From contig VSOC01000027.1 in assembly GCA_009774615.1 (NCBI GenBank), forward strand, positions 1 through 37,095: a stretch of DNA of 37,095 nt. Reading direction: 5' to 3'. How positions within the stretch are numbered: position 1 is the stretch's first letter; each line of letters begins with the position of its first letter. A model generated the notes under the pieces. The model did not search any database and had not been told where the DNA came from. It was given only the letters and a program-made list of their open reading frames with translations. This document shows, one piece after another, positions 8,247 to 16,093 of this stretch. Made by a program: the position numbers and the translations under genes. The DNA is from Lachnospiraceae bacterium (GTDB lineage Bacteria > Bacillota > Clostridia > Lachnospirales > Lachnospiraceae).

Positions 8247-9335
8247 ATGATGGAGAGAAAATTTAAGGTTGGCGTTTTGGGCGCTACAGGTATGGTAGGA
8301 CAGAGGTTTATTTCGCTGCTGGAAAATCACCCGTGGTATGAGGTGACAACAGTTGCTGCAAGCCCCCGTTCGGCGGGAAAGACCTATGAGGAGGCGGTTG
8401 GCGGCCGCTGGAAGATGAGCACGCCGATGCCGGAGGGTGTGAAGAAGCTGCAGGTTATGAATGTTAATGAAGTCGAGAAGGTTGCCTCTGGTGTGGATTT
8501 TGTATTCAGCGCCGTGGATATGAGCAAGGATGAGATTAAGGCGATTGAAGAAGCCTACGCGAAGACCGAAACGCCGGTAGTGTCCAACAACAGCGCACAC
8601 CGCTGGACACCGGATGTTCCCATGGTTGTGCCGGAGATTAACCCGGAGCATTTTCAGGTGATTCCATTCCAGAGAAAGCGTCTGGGAACGAAGAAGGGTT
8701 TTGTGGCAGTGAAGCCGAACTGTTCCATCCAGAGCTATGCACCGGTGCTTACCGCCTGGAAGGAGTTTGAACCCTATGAGGTGGTAGCGACCACATACCA
8801 GGCAATTTCCGGTGCGGGAAAAACCTTTAAGGACTGGCCGGAGATGGAAGGAAACATCATCCCCTACATCGGCGGCGAGGAAGAAAAGAGCGAGCAGGAA
8901 CCGTTAAGAATCTGGGGTAAGATTGAGGACGGGGTTATCGTCAAGGCGCAGGAGCCAAAGATTACCTGCCAGTGCGTCCGCGTTCCGGTATTAAACGGTC
9001 ACACGGCTGCGGTTTTTGTAAAGTTCAGAAAACAGCCGACCAAAGAGCAGTTAATTGAAAAGCTGAATTCATTTTCCGGGCTTCCCCAGGAGTTAAAGCT
9101 TCCAAGCGCACCAAAGCAGTTTATCCGGTACATGGAGGAGGATAACCGTCCGCAGGTGGCTTTGGATGTGGATGTAGAAAACGGTATGGGAATTTCTGTG
9201 GGAAGATTAAGGGAAGATTCGATCTATGACTGGAAGTTCATTGGTTTATCGCACAACACTGTGCGGGGAGCCGCCGGAGGCGCCGTGCTGTGTGCAGAAC
9301 TTCTGACTGCTCAGGGTTATATTGAACACAAATAA
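8247..9335 (+). CDS. asd: aspartate-semialdehyde dehydrogenase
   Basis: 362 residues. It reduces aspartyl phosphate to aspartate semialdehyde with NADPH, the branch step to lysine/diaminopimelate, threonine and methionine. Seen: the NADP-binding GATGMVGQ at 12-19, the catalytic cysteine Cys159 in KPNCSIQ, and the active-site histidine His252 in LNGHTAAVF. Length and sequence (SNNSAHRWTPDVPMVVPEIN) put it in the archaeal/fungal-type branch found in many Clostridia, not the E. coli type. The start may be 8247 or the next ATG at 8250; AGAGGAG precedes both. Its own promoter precedes it and no clear terminator follows, so read-through to galM is possible. No lysine riboswitch is visible upstream. 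Confidence 0.95.
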   Translation: MMERKFKVGVLGATGMVGQRFISLLENHPWYEVTTVAASPRSAGKTYEEAVGGRWKMSTPMPEGVKKLQVMNVNEVEKVASGVDFVFSAVDMSKDEIKAIEEAYAKTETPVVSNNSAHRWTPDVPMVVPEINPEHFQVIPFQRKRLGTKKGFVAVKPNCSIQSYAPVLTAWKEFEPYEVVATTYQAISGAGKTFKDWPEMEGNIIPYIGGEEEKSEQEPLRIWGKIEDGVIVKAQEPKITCQCVRVPVLNGHTAAVFVKFRKQPTKEQLIEKLNSFSGLPQELKLPSAPKQFIRYMEEDNRPQVALDVDVENGMGISVGRLREDSIYDWKFIGLSHNTVRGAAGGAVLCAELLTAQGYIEHK

Positions 9336-9351
9336 TCGTGGATGAAGCGTT

Positions 9352-9408
9352 AAGGTACATGTGGGAACAGTAACGATGAAGGCGCATGGCAGAGCGATGT
9401 GAAGAATA
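9352..9408 (+). repeat. diverged leader repeats upstream of galM
   Basis: The first part (9352-9374) ends GGGAACAGTAAC and matches the 5841-5863 repeat at 15 of 23 positions. The second carries GTGAAGAATA (9399-9408), identical to ten bases of the minus-strand unit at 1283-1305. As in that leader, two related units sit together ahead of one gene, so this may be an old tandem copy. Confidence 0.4.
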
Positions 9409-9426
9409 GGACAGGGGGACTTGCAA

Positions 9427-10494
9427 ATGGCAATTAATGTAGAACGATTTGGAGAAACACTGAAAGGACAGCAGGCCGATAAGTACACGCTGACCAACGA
9501 ACATGGGGTGAGTGCTTCCTTTACCAACCTTGGGGGAACCTGGATTTCTATGCTGGTTCCGGATAAAAACGGGAAGATGGCCGATGTGGTCTTAGGCTAT
9601 GACAACCTGGAAAGCTACTTAAAAAACCCGGCGCATTTCGGTGCCATTATCGGAAGAAATGCAAACCGTATCGGCGGGGCAGGATTTACCTTAAACGGCG
9701 AGAACTATGCTTTGGCGGAAAATGACGGGAAAAACAACCTTCACAGCGGTCCGGACTTTTATCACGGACGGATATGGGAGGTTGAACTGGACGAGAGCAG
9801 TCTGGGCAGCCGGATTTCGTTTTCTCTGTTCAGCCCCGACGGTGATCAGGGATTTCCGGGAAATGCACAGATCACGGTAAGCTACACTTTGACGCAGGAT
9901 GATGCGGTGATTATTGACTATCATATGATCTCGGATGCGGATACGGTGGCTAATTTTACCAATCACAGTTACTTTAACCTGGCCGGGCATGACCAGGGGG
10001 ATGTTTTGTCCCAGCAGGTGTGGATTGACGCAGATTACTTTACCCCGGCAGATGCTGGCTCTATCCCGGTGGGAACGCTGATGCCTGTGAAGGGAACACC
10101 CATGGATTTCACCGTAAAAAAAGAAATCGGAAAGGAAATCGGCGCTGACTTTGAGGCACTGCTTCTGGGGAAGGGTTACGATCATAACTGGGTATTGAAT
10201 CACTGCACACCGGGAGAAACCGCACTCTGTGCCAAAGCCTGGGACCCGGTGTCAGGGCGCTGTATGGAAGTTTACACGGATCTGCCCGGGATACAGTTTT
10301 ACACCGGAAACTTTTTAAAGCGTGAAGTCGTCGGGTCCGGAAAAGACGGTGCCGCTTACGATATACGGAATGCCTTCTGCTTTGAAACACAGTATTATCC
10401 GGATGCGGTGAATAAACCATCCTTTCCGTCCCCTGTTCTTCGGGCAGGAGAAGAGTATAAGACGACGACGATCTATCGGTTTACCCAGGAGTAA
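9427..10494 (+). CDS. galM: galactose mutarotase (aldose 1-epimerase)
   Basis: 355 residues, interconverting alpha and beta anomers of galactose and glucose in the cytoplasm. Seen: GRNANRI (76-82), NLHSG (104-108), the catalytic histidine in TNHSYFNLAGH (about 180), FYTGNFL and the catalytic glutamate in CFETQYYPDA (about 319). Full length for the family. The start is ATG 9427, with GGGGG 8 nt upstream; a TTG at 9421 is in frame but less likely. No other galactose (Leloir) genes are adjacent. The stop overlaps the ribosome site of topB, so the two are probably co-transcribed and translationally linked. Confidence 0.93.
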   Translation: MAINVERFGETLKGQQADKYTLTNEHGVSASFTNLGGTWISMLVPDKNGKMADVVLGYDNLESYLKNPAHFGAIIGRNANRIGGAGFTLNGENYALAENDGKNNLHSGPDFYHGRIWEVELDESSLGSRISFSLFSPDGDQGFPGNAQITVSYTLTQDDAVIIDYHMISDADTVANFTNHSYFNLAGHDQGDVLSQQVWIDADYFTPADAGSIPVGTLMPVKGTPMDFTVKKEIGKEIGADFEALLLGKGYDHNWVLNHCTPGETALCAKAWDPVSGRCMEVYTDLPGIQFYTGNFLKREVVGSGKDGAAYDIRNAFCFETQYYPDAVNKPSFPSPVLRAGEEYKTTTIYRFTQE

Positions 10495-10497
10495 GGA

Positions 10498-12612
10498 ATG
10501 GCAAAATCATTATATATCGCAGAGAAACCCAGCGTGGCCCAGCAGTTTGCCGACGCCTTAAAGGTGAAGGGCAGGCGGGGGGACGGTTATATCGAGGCAG
10601 ATGACGCGGTGATTACCTGGTGCGTGGGTCATCTGGTGACCATGAGTTATCCGGACGCCTATGACCCTGCATTAAAGCGCTGGAGTCTGGAAACTCTGCC
10701 GTTTCTTCCGCAGGAATATAAGTATCAGGTGATTGACAGCGTAAAAAAACAGTTCACCATCGTTTCCGGCCTGCTTAATCGAAAGGATGTAGAGAGAATC
10801 TATGTCTGTACGGACTCCGGGCGGGAGGGAGAATACATTTACCGTCTGGTTGCCCAGATGGCGGGAGTGAAAGGAAAAGAAGAAAAGCGCGTGTGGATTG
10901 ACTCGCAGACCGAGGAAGAGATTCTGCGGGGAATTGCGCAGGCCAAGGATTTATCCGATTATGATAATTTAAGTGCTTCCGCCTATCTCAGGGCCAAGGA
11001 AGATTATCTGATGGGCATTAATTTTTCCCGGGTGCTGACCTTAAAGTACGGCCCTGTACTTTCTGCCTACTTAAATACAAAATCTACCGTGGTATCCGTG
11101 GGACGGGTGATGACCTGTGTCCTGGGGATGACCGTGCGCCGGGAAAGGGAGATCCGCGAGTTTGTCAAAACCCCGTTTTACCGGGTTATCGGAGAATTTG
11201 GCCTGGGAGAATTTTCTCTGGACGGGGAGTGGAAGGCCGTAGAAGGCTCACGCTATGCCGGTACGCCGGCACTGTACAAAGAAAACGGTTTTAAAGAAAA
11301 AAAGGACGCCGAGGCACTGATTTCCATGCTGAATCAGGAGCCGCCGGTAACGGTTGTGCTTGCGGGGAAGGAAGTCAAAAAAGAAACGAAAAACCCACCC
11401 CTTTTATATAATCTGGCGGAATTGCAGAATGACTGTTCCAAGATGTTTAAGATCAGCCCGGACGCAACCCTTCAGGTTGTTCAGGAACTCTATGAAAAAA
11501 AGCTGGTAACCTACCCCAGAACGGATGCCCGTGTGCTTTCCAGTGCCGTGGCAAAGGAAATCGGGCGGAATATCGGTGGATTAAAGGGTTACGGGCCTAT
11601 GGCTGTGTTTGCGGATGAAGCCTTAAAACTGGGATTATGGAAAACGATTGGAAAAACCCGCTATGTCAATGATAAGCAGATCACGGATCACTATGCCATT
11701 GTGCCGACCGGGCAGGGTCTGGGGGCACTGCGCTCGTTAAAGCCATTATCCGAAAAAATCTATCAGGTGATCTGCCGCAGGTTTTTAAGTATTTTTTATC
11801 CGCCTGCTGTTTATCAGAAGTATTCCCTGGATTTTGCGCGGAAAAAAGAGCATTTTTTTGCCAGTTTTAAGTTATTGCTGGAACCGGGCTATCTGCGGGT
11901 AAGCGACCCGAATTTTGGGAAGAATAGTGAAGAAACTTTTTCGGAGAATGCAGATAAAACGGAAAGCGCCGAACCGTCTGCTCTAAAAGCGGCGAAAACT
12001 GCCGAGAAACCGCCGGAGGGGGGCGAGGGAGCCGATCCGGTCAATATGAAAAACGCCCAGAATCCGGCATTTTTAGCCCTGTTAAAAAACCTGAAAAAGG
12101 GAGATGTCCTGCCGGTTCACCAATTTACCATCAAAGAAGGCGAAACTTCGCCGCCTAAGCGCTACACTTCCGGTTCCATGATCCTGGCGATGGAGAATGC
12201 GGGGCAGCTGATAGAGGACGAGGAACTGCGGGCACAGATTAAGGGCAGCGGCATAGGTACCAGTGCTACCCGTGCAGAGATTTTAAAAAAGCTTTTTCAT
12301 ATCCAGTACCTTGCGCTGAATGCAAAAACCCAGATGATCACCCCGACGTTTTTAGGCGAGATGATCTATGAAGTGGTCTTTGCCTCCATCCGCCAGCTCT
12401 TAAACCCTGAACTTACAGCAAGCTGGGAAAAGGGACTGACCTATGTAGCGGAGGGCAGCATTACCAGTGAAGAATACATGGAAAAATTAAACCGTTTTGT
12501 CGCGGGCAGGACGATGAATGTAAAGCAGTTAAGCAATGCCAGCCAGCTTCGGGGAAATTTTGACCGCGCTGCTTTATTTTACCAGCCGCCGGCAAAAAGA
12601 AAAAAAGGATGA
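10498..12612 (+). CDS. topB: DNA topoisomerase III (type IA)
   Basis: 704 residues. It relaxes or decatenates DNA by single-strand passage. Seen: TOPRIM residues Glu9 in IAEKPSVAQ and CTDSGREGE (104-112); the catalytic tyrosine Tyr339 in KKLVTYPRTD; SASAYLRAKEDYLMGINFSR; and the late motif GSGIGTSATRAEIL. It ends soon after the core, with no Cys4 zinc domains. An acidic, Ala/Glu-rich insertion at about 474-522 interrupts the core and is unlike the rest. The start is 3 nt after galM, with AGGAG overlapping the galM end. Chromosomal type III enzymes of this length are usual in Lachnospiraceae; plasmid- or ICE-borne copies also exist, but no conjugation genes are nearby. Confidence 0.92.
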   Translation: MAKSLYIAEKPSVAQQFADALKVKGRRGDGYIEADDAVITWCVGHLVTMSYPDAYDPALKRWSLETLPFLPQEYKYQVIDSVKKQFTIVSGLLNRKDVERIYVCTDSGREGEYIYRLVAQMAGVKGKEEKRVWIDSQTEEEILRGIAQAKDLSDYDNLSASAYLRAKEDYLMGINFSRVLTLKYGPVLSAYLNTKSTVVSVGRVMTCVLGMTVRREREIREFVKTPFYRVIGEFGLGEFSLDGEWKAVEGSRYAGTPALYKENGFKEKKDAEALISMLNQEPPVTVVLAGKEVKKETKNPPLLYNLAELQNDCSKMFKISPDATLQVVQELYEKKLVTYPRTDARVLSSAVAKEIGRNIGGLKGYGPMAVFADEALKLGLWKTIGKTRYVNDKQITDHYAIVPTGQGLGALRSLKPLSEKIYQVICRRFLSIFYPPAVYQKYSLDFARKKEHFFASFKLLLEPGYLRVSDPNFGKNSEETFSENADKTESAEPSALKAAKTAEKPPEGGEGADPVNMKNAQNPAFLALLKNLKKGDVLPVHQFTIKEGETSPPKRYTSGSMILAMENAGQLIEDEELRAQIKGSGIGTSATRAEILKKLFHIQYLALNAKTQMITPTFLGEMIYEVVFASIRQLLNPELTASWEKGLTYVAEGSITSEEYMEKLNRFVAGRTMNVKQLSNASQLRGNFDRAALFYQPPAKRKKG

Positions 12613-12656
12613 TATCTGCATAAAGTAGAAGAGAAGAGTTTTGGTATAGAGCGGTT

Positions 12657-12686
12657 TGCTGTGAAACGCGCACAGAATGGAGGAAA
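12657..12686 (+). repeat. 30-bp leader repeat, copy 1
   Basis: Identical over 30 bp to 12721-12750 (TGCTGTGAAACGCGCACAG... ending GGAGGAAA). It contains a CTGTG/CACAG hairpin and a full Shine-Dalgarno sequence. After it comes GGGTG, so a GTG at 12689 could initiate, but in a different frame from the gene downstream. Confidence 0.85.
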
Positions 12687-12720
12687 GGGTGAAGGAAAGC
12701 ATTTCACCCATACCTGGATG

Positions 12721-12750
12721 TGCTGTGAAACGCGCACAGAATGGAGGAAA
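12721..12750 (+). repeat. 30-bp leader repeat, copy 2, supplies the ribosome site
   Basis: Second perfect copy, 64 bp after the first. Its GGAGG (12742-12746) is 6 nt from the start codon at 12753, so the repeat itself provides the ribosome site of the beta-helix gene. Confidence 0.85.
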
Positions 12751-12752
12751 AC

Positions 12753-13433
12753 ATGAAATTAGAAGCGATGAAAAACACGGAACTTTTTGATTTGGAGCAG
12801 ACGATTGCGGCGCGTCTGTTTACCATGTACACCTATCCCTGGGAAGCCCTTCCCAATATCGGAAAATGCATAACTTCCATCGGTAAGCATCTGCCGGAGG
12901 AAGAGTACGCAAAACTGGGGAAGAATATATGGATTCATAAGACGGCAAAGATGGCCCGTTCCGTATTAATGACTGGTCCGGCGATTATCTGTGCAGGAGC
13001 AGAGGTTCGCCACTCGGCATTCCTTCGGGGAAATACCATTATCGGAGAAAACGCCGTTGTGGGCAATTCCTGTGAATTAAAGAATGTTGTATTATTTAAC
13101 GGCGTGCAGGTTCCGCACTATAATTATGTGGGCGACTCCATCTTAGGCTATAAGTCCCATATGGGTGCAGGCGCAGTGACCTCGAATGTAAAGTCCGATA
13201 AGACGCTGGTAAAGATTCACGCCGAAGACGGAGATATCGAAACCGGGTTAAAGAAGGTCGGCGCTATCTTGGGTGACGGTGTGGAAGTCGGCTGCGGCTC
13301 AGTATTAAACCCCGGCACGGTTATCGGAAAAAACAGCAATATTTATCCTTTATCCAGCGTAAGAGGCTGTGTGGAACCAAATTCTATTTACAAAAAACAG
13401 GGTGAGGTTGTCGAGAAGGAAGACCGGGAGTAG
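12753..13433 (+). CDS. left-handed beta-helix (hexapeptide repeat) protein, sugar-nucleotide transferase-like
   Basis: 226 residues. From about 55 to 210 it is made of hexapeptide repeats of the left-handed beta-helix type (IWIHKTAKMARSV, IIGENAVVGNSCELKNVV, GAILGDGVEVGCGSVLNPGTVIG), as in the acetyltransferase half of GlmU; such proteins are often labelled UDP-N-acetylglucosamine pyrophosphorylase. There is no nucleotidyltransferase domain, so an acyl- or acetyltransferase, or a sugar-nucleotide binding role, is more likely; the substrate is unknown. The start at 12753 (MKLEAMKN) is set by GGAGG from the leader repeat; the upstream ATG at 12741 lies inside that repeat. Ends at the terminator shared with upp. 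Confidence 0.82.
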   Translation: MKLEAMKNTELFDLEQTIAARLFTMYTYPWEALPNIGKCITSIGKHLPEEEYAKLGKNIWIHKTAKMARSVLMTGPAIICAGAEVRHSAFLRGNTIIGENAVVGNSCELKNVVLFNGVQVPHYNYVGDSILGYKSHMGAGAVTSNVKSDKTLVKIHAEDGDIETGLKKVGAILGDGVEVGCGSVLNPGTVIGKNSNIYPLSSVRGCVEPNSIYKKQGEVVEKEDRE

Positions 13434-13436
13434 GGA

Positions 13437-13511
13437 ATGCCTGTCTTAAAAAAGAAAAAGATAATCTTAGAAAATGCCGCAAAAGAATATGGCATAGAAG
13501 GAAAGAGATAG
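13437..13511 (+). CDS. possible 24-residue small protein
   Basis: An ATG 4 nt after the previous stop opens a 24-codon frame, MPVLKKKKIILENAAKEYGI..., basic at its start. GGGAG and AGGG around the preceding stop could serve as ribosome site, and the frame ends just before the terminator. It would be translationally coupled to the beta-helix gene. No relative is recognised; it may be chance. Confidence 0.25.
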   Translation: MPVLKKKKIILENAAKEYGIEGKR

Positions 13512-13514
13512 TAG

Positions 13515-13568
13515 AAAAAGGATTGCAAATACCATGGCAGCAGACCAGGTGATTTGACAATCCTTTTT
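13515..13568. terminator. bidirectional terminator between the beta-helix gene and upp
   Basis: AAAAAGGATTG (13515-13525) and CAATCCTTTTT (13558-13568) are perfect inverted repeats. CAAAT/ATTTG and ACC/GGT extend the stem inwards with single-base bulges to about 19 bp. The A run on one side and T run on the other let it end transcription in both directions between convergent genes. Confidence 0.9.
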
Positions 13569-13628
13569 ATGTTGGTTCTTCTGTTTGTTCTGTGTCGGTG
13601 CTTTTATTGCCGGTCGATTTATCACCTG

Positions 13629-14258
13629 TTATTTGGTTCCAAAGATTCGATCGCCTGCATCGCCAAGGCCCGGGCAGATATAGGCGTTTTCGTTTAAGCA
13701 GCGATCCATGTGACCGACATAGATCTGGATATCCGGATGTGCGGCTTTTAAGCGCTCAAGACCTTCGGGGGCAGCGATAATGGACATAAACTTAATCTTT
13801 TTCCCGCCGTGGGCCTTGATAAAGTCTACAGCAGCTACAGCCGAGCCGCCGGTAGCCAGCATGGGATCGGTTACGACAATCGTCCGCTCGTCGATGGGGT
13901 CCGGAAGTTTGCAGTAATACTCATGGGGTTCGTGGGTAACTTCATCCCGGTAAAGCCCGATGTGCCCGACCTTGGCTGAGGGAACCAGAGCCAGGATGCC
14001 GTTTACCATGCCCAGACCCGCACGCAGGATGGGAACAACAGCAAGCTTTCTTCCGGCAATCATCGGTGTCATACAGGTTTCAATCGGTGTTTCAATCTCC
14101 ACATCCTCTACAGGGAGATCTCTGAGGGCTTCATATCCCATAAGCATGGCGATTTCTTCCACCAGTGCACGGAATTCATTCGTCCCTGTGCGTTTGTCCC
14201 GAAGCATGGAAATCTTGTGCTGGATTAACGGGTGCTGAAAAACAATAATCTGATCCAT
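13629..14258 (-). CDS. upp: uracil phosphoribosyltransferase
   Basis: 209 residues, converting uracil and PRPP to UMP in pyrimidine salvage. Seen: the PRPP-binding loop VVTDPMLATGGSA (128-140), PILRAGLGM (77-84) and the C-terminal uracil-binding YICPGLGDAGDR. Length is exactly that of the family. The start at 14258 (MDQIIVFQHPLIQHK) has GAGAGG 8 nt upstream; the further ATG at 14279 adds seven residues and lacks a ribosome site. It is a single-gene unit with a near-consensus promoter, a leader hairpin, and the bidirectional terminator at its end. Confidence 0.96.
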   Translation of the reverse strand: MDQIIVFQHPLIQHKISMLRDKRTGTNEFRALVEEIAMLMGYEALRDLPVEDVEIETPIETCMTPMIAGRKLAVVPILRAGLGMVNGILALVPSAKVGHIGLYRDEVTHEPHEYYCKLPDPIDERTIVVTDPMLATGGSAVAAVDFIKAHGGKKIKFMSIIAAPEGLERLKAAHPDIQIYVGHMDRCLNENAYICPGLGDAGDRIFGTK

Positions 14259-14287
14259 AATTTTTTCCTCTCTTTGCAAGTGTAACC

Positions 14288-14312
14288 TTTGCCGGGTACT
14301 TTATCCGGCAAA
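14288..14312 (-). other. hairpin in the upp leader
   Basis: TTTGCCGG and CCGGCAAA form a perfect 8-bp stem with a 9-nt loop, about 30 nt before the upp start codon. No T run follows on the minus strand, so it is not a terminator by itself. It may stabilise the mRNA or bind a regulator; that is inference. Confidence 0.55.
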
Positions 14313-14334
14313 ATCCGCCAATACATTCTCTTAT

Positions 14335-14363
14335 AGTTTATCTTTATTTTCCTCCTGCGTCAA
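14335..14363 (-). promoter_or_regulatory. promoter of upp
   Basis: On the minus strand TTGACG (14358-14363), a 17-nt spacer and TAAACT (14335-14340). This gives a leader of about 65-75 nt that includes the hairpin above. Confidence 0.65.
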
Positions 14364-14406
14364 GGTATTTGACGGGCGGATGTTCGGTGTTTATTAGGGT
14401 GAGCAG

Positions 14407-15234
14407 CTATTTTGTATCCGGGGTGAATTTTACGATAACATAGTCGCCAATCGCATGTTCCACCGGGATGGAGAAATAAATTTCACCCTGCCGTTCGTAG
14501 CTGAAGGAGGAAGGCCAGGTTTTTTCTGCATCAAAAGGAAAGTCTGCCTGGGTAAAAATCTCCGTGTAATAATCGACATCCATCGTCTGCCGTGCCGCCA
14601 GCGCATCGGCTAAAGAGGCACTTCCCGTATCGGCAAACTGCACGTCATCACTGAGAACATAGCCAGCCATCGTGTAAGGATCGGCAAAATCAGAAAGTCC
14701 AAGATCTGCCTCTGCGGTCAAATCATAGGTGTTGGTGTAAAATAAATTGACCGGGTGTGCAGCTCCTTCCTGAGAAGCCGAACCGGTGTAGACGGCGGTA
14801 ATCCGTTTTCTGGTCAGGGAAGGAACCTGGCACTTGACCGTTATGGTGCATTTTCCGCCTTCGGTATCCCATGCTTTTAACAGGGAGAGCGCATTATCCA
14901 TCAGATGCTGATTGATTCGCGCCTGCTTTTCTTCATCCGTCATCTGAGAAATCACAGGATATTCTATGCGGATTTTTCCGTCGCTTTCATAGGCGGCAAT
15001 CTGGTAAGAGAGGCTTTGCACGTCTTCTCCTTCCTGGGCCTGTGTCGGCACCTGTGTGGTTGTTTCCGGGGGAGCCGTCGTTTCCGGGGCTTCGGTGGGA
15101 GTTTCTGCGGTGTGGATGGACGATAAATCAATCTTATCCGGGGTTTCCGAACTGGATACCAATACAGCCACGGATGTGCCGACAGCAAGAACACCCGCTA
15201 TAACGGCACCGATAATAACATTTCGATTAATCAT
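14407..15234 (-). CDS. membrane-anchored extracellular protein with DUF3298/RsiV-like domain
   Basis: 275 residues. An uncleaved-looking N-terminal membrane helix (about 6-27, VIIGAVIAGVLAVGTSVAVLV) is followed by a Thr/Pro/Glu-rich linker (about 38-70) and an outside domain of about 200 residues. The domain resembles the DUF4163/DUF3298 pair of RsiV and PdaC-type proteins (ITAVYTGSASQEGAAHPVN, TNTYDLTAEADLGLSDF). In RsiV that domain binds lysozyme, but no cytoplasmic anti-sigma segment or sigma-factor gene is present here, so a sigma-regulator role is not supported. The start has AAGGAGG 5-6 nt upstream. It is transcribed away from the feo operon. Confidence 0.75.
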   Translation of the reverse strand: MINRNVIIGAVIAGVLAVGTSVAVLVSSSETPDKIDLSSIHTAETPTEAPETTAPPETTTQVPTQAQEGEDVQSLSYQIAAYESDGKIRIEYPVISQMTDEEKQARINQHLMDNALSLLKAWDTEGGKCTITVKCQVPSLTRKRITAVYTGSASQEGAAHPVNLFYTNTYDLTAEADLGLSDFADPYTMAGYVLSDDVQFADTGSASLADALAARQTMDVDYYTEIFTQADFPFDAEKTWPSSFSYERQGEIYFSIPVEHAIGDYVIVKFTPDTK

Positions 15235-15460
15235 AAAAACCTCCTTGTTTTCGGAAAATAATAAATAGAGATAAAAAACAACTGCTGTAAATTGTCATTC
15301 ATTGCAGAAAACTAAATGTATTATAACGGATATTCGTGGATAGGTTTTGAAGAAAAACTTACAATATTCTAAATATTTCCCCAAAAATCGCCAGGGAGAA
15401 TCCCTCCTAAAATAAAAAATGACGAAAATAAAAAACAAAAGTAAAAAAGGAATAAGATAG
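15235..15460. other. gene-free divergent regulatory region
   Basis: No coding potential is seen. On the minus strand a TATAAT (15320-15325) could be the -10 of the DUF3298-like gene, though no good -35 is at the right distance. The stretch 15411-15452 is almost pure A with a few T and G, and sits directly upstream of the feo -35, where it could act as an UP element. Confidence 0.4.
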
Positions 15461-15489
15461 TTGACACTAACTTGAATTTGTGCTAGAAT
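15461..15489 (+). promoter_or_regulatory. strong promoter of the feo operon
   Basis: Perfect TTGACA (15461-15466), a 17-nt spacer and TAGAAT (15484-15489) with the extended TGC just before it. ACTAAC occurs in the spacer (15466-15471) and again at 15516-15521. The leader has AACCATGG twice (15519-15526, 15537-15544); because CCATGG is self-complementary these can pair. No Fur box is evident; the repeated elements could be a metal-regulator site, but this is inference. Confidence 0.8.
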
Positions 15490-15557
15490 ACTCCCGTAAA
15501 CAAAAGTTATCTAAAACTAACCATGGCGGCAACAAGAACCATGGGAAAAGGAGAGCG

Positions 15558-15773
15558 ATGAGTATGCCTTTAGCGATGGCGAAATCCGGAGAAGTAAACC
15601 AGATTAAGCGGGTTGGCGGAAAAGAAGAAACCCGCCGTTTTTTAGAAAGTTTAGGTTTTGTACCCGGAGGTGAAGTTACCATTATTTCAAAGATTAGCGG
15701 CAATGTAATTGTCAATGTTAAGGAATCCAGGGTTGCCATCAGCCGCGAGATGGCAAATAAAATTTTGGTCTGA
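15558..15773 (+). CDS. feoA: FeoA family protein (first copy)
   Basis: 71 residues, a small SH3-like cytoplasmic partner of the iron(II) transporter FeoB. Seen: the family pattern with a Leu-Gly-Phe-x-Pro-Gly turn (LESLGFVPGGEVTII) and a late VNVKESRVAISREMANKILV. AAAAGGAGAG precedes it; the start may be 15558 or 15564. A longer frame from 15480 would cover the promoter -10 and is rejected. First gene of a four-gene operon, 15 nt before the second FeoA. Confidence 0.88.
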   Translation: MSMPLAMAKSGEVNQIKRVGGKEETRRFLESLGFVPGGEVTIISKISGNVIVNVKESRVAISREMANKILV

Positions 15774-15788
15774 AGGAGAAACTTTGCG

Positions 15789-16010
15789 ATGGGAACATTA
15801 AAAGATGTGGGCTGTAAAAAGACGGTAAAAGTAGTAAAGCTTCATGGAGAAGGTGCAGTGAAGCGGCGGATTATGGATATGGGAATAACCAGAGGGACGG
15901 AAATCTATGTGCGCAAGGTAGCACCGCTGGGCGATCCGGTGGAAGTTACCGTGCGGGGGTATGAACTCTCCCTGCGTAAAGAAGATGCACAGATGGTTGA
16001 GGTAGAGTGA
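15789..16010 (+). CDS. feoA: FeoA family protein (second copy)
   Basis: 73 residues of the same SH3-like fold (VKVVKLHGEGAVKRRIMDMGITRGTEIYV, VTVRGYELSLRKEDAQMVEVE). It carries the typical Met-Gly-x-x-x-Gly turn and is clearly diverged from the first copy, so the two may form a heteromer at FeoB. AAGGAG lies about 9 nt before the ATG. Two FeoA genes ahead of feoB are usual in Clostridia. Confidence 0.9.
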   Translation: MGTLKDVGCKKTVKVVKLHGEGAVKRRIMDMGITRGTEIYVRKVAPLGDPVEVTVRGYELSLRKEDAQMVEVE

Positions 16011-16049
16011 ACCTCTTTTCTTTTGCGGCAGAGGTTAGAATCTGCTAAC
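16010..16049 (+). other. competing hairpins between feoA and feoB
   Basis: AACCTCT (16010-16016) pairs with AGAGGTT (16030-16036), 7 bp. The latter overlaps GTTAG (16034-16038), which can pair with CTAAC (16045-16049). The two hairpins exclude each other. No T run follows, so this is more likely an mRNA processing or stability site than a terminator. Confidence 0.45.
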
Positions 16050-16093
16050 TGCAATAGAATAAGACTTAAGAACGAAAATAAGGAGGCTGTCTA

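Noticed and set aside
12657..12750. CRISPR-like direct repeats
   Set aside because: Only two units, the spacer is not unique-target-like, no cas genes, and each unit carries a ribosome site next to a start codon.
15480..15557. N-terminal extension of the first FeoA
   Set aside because: It would cover the promoter -10 and the untranslated leader; AAAAGGAGAG serves the start at 15558.
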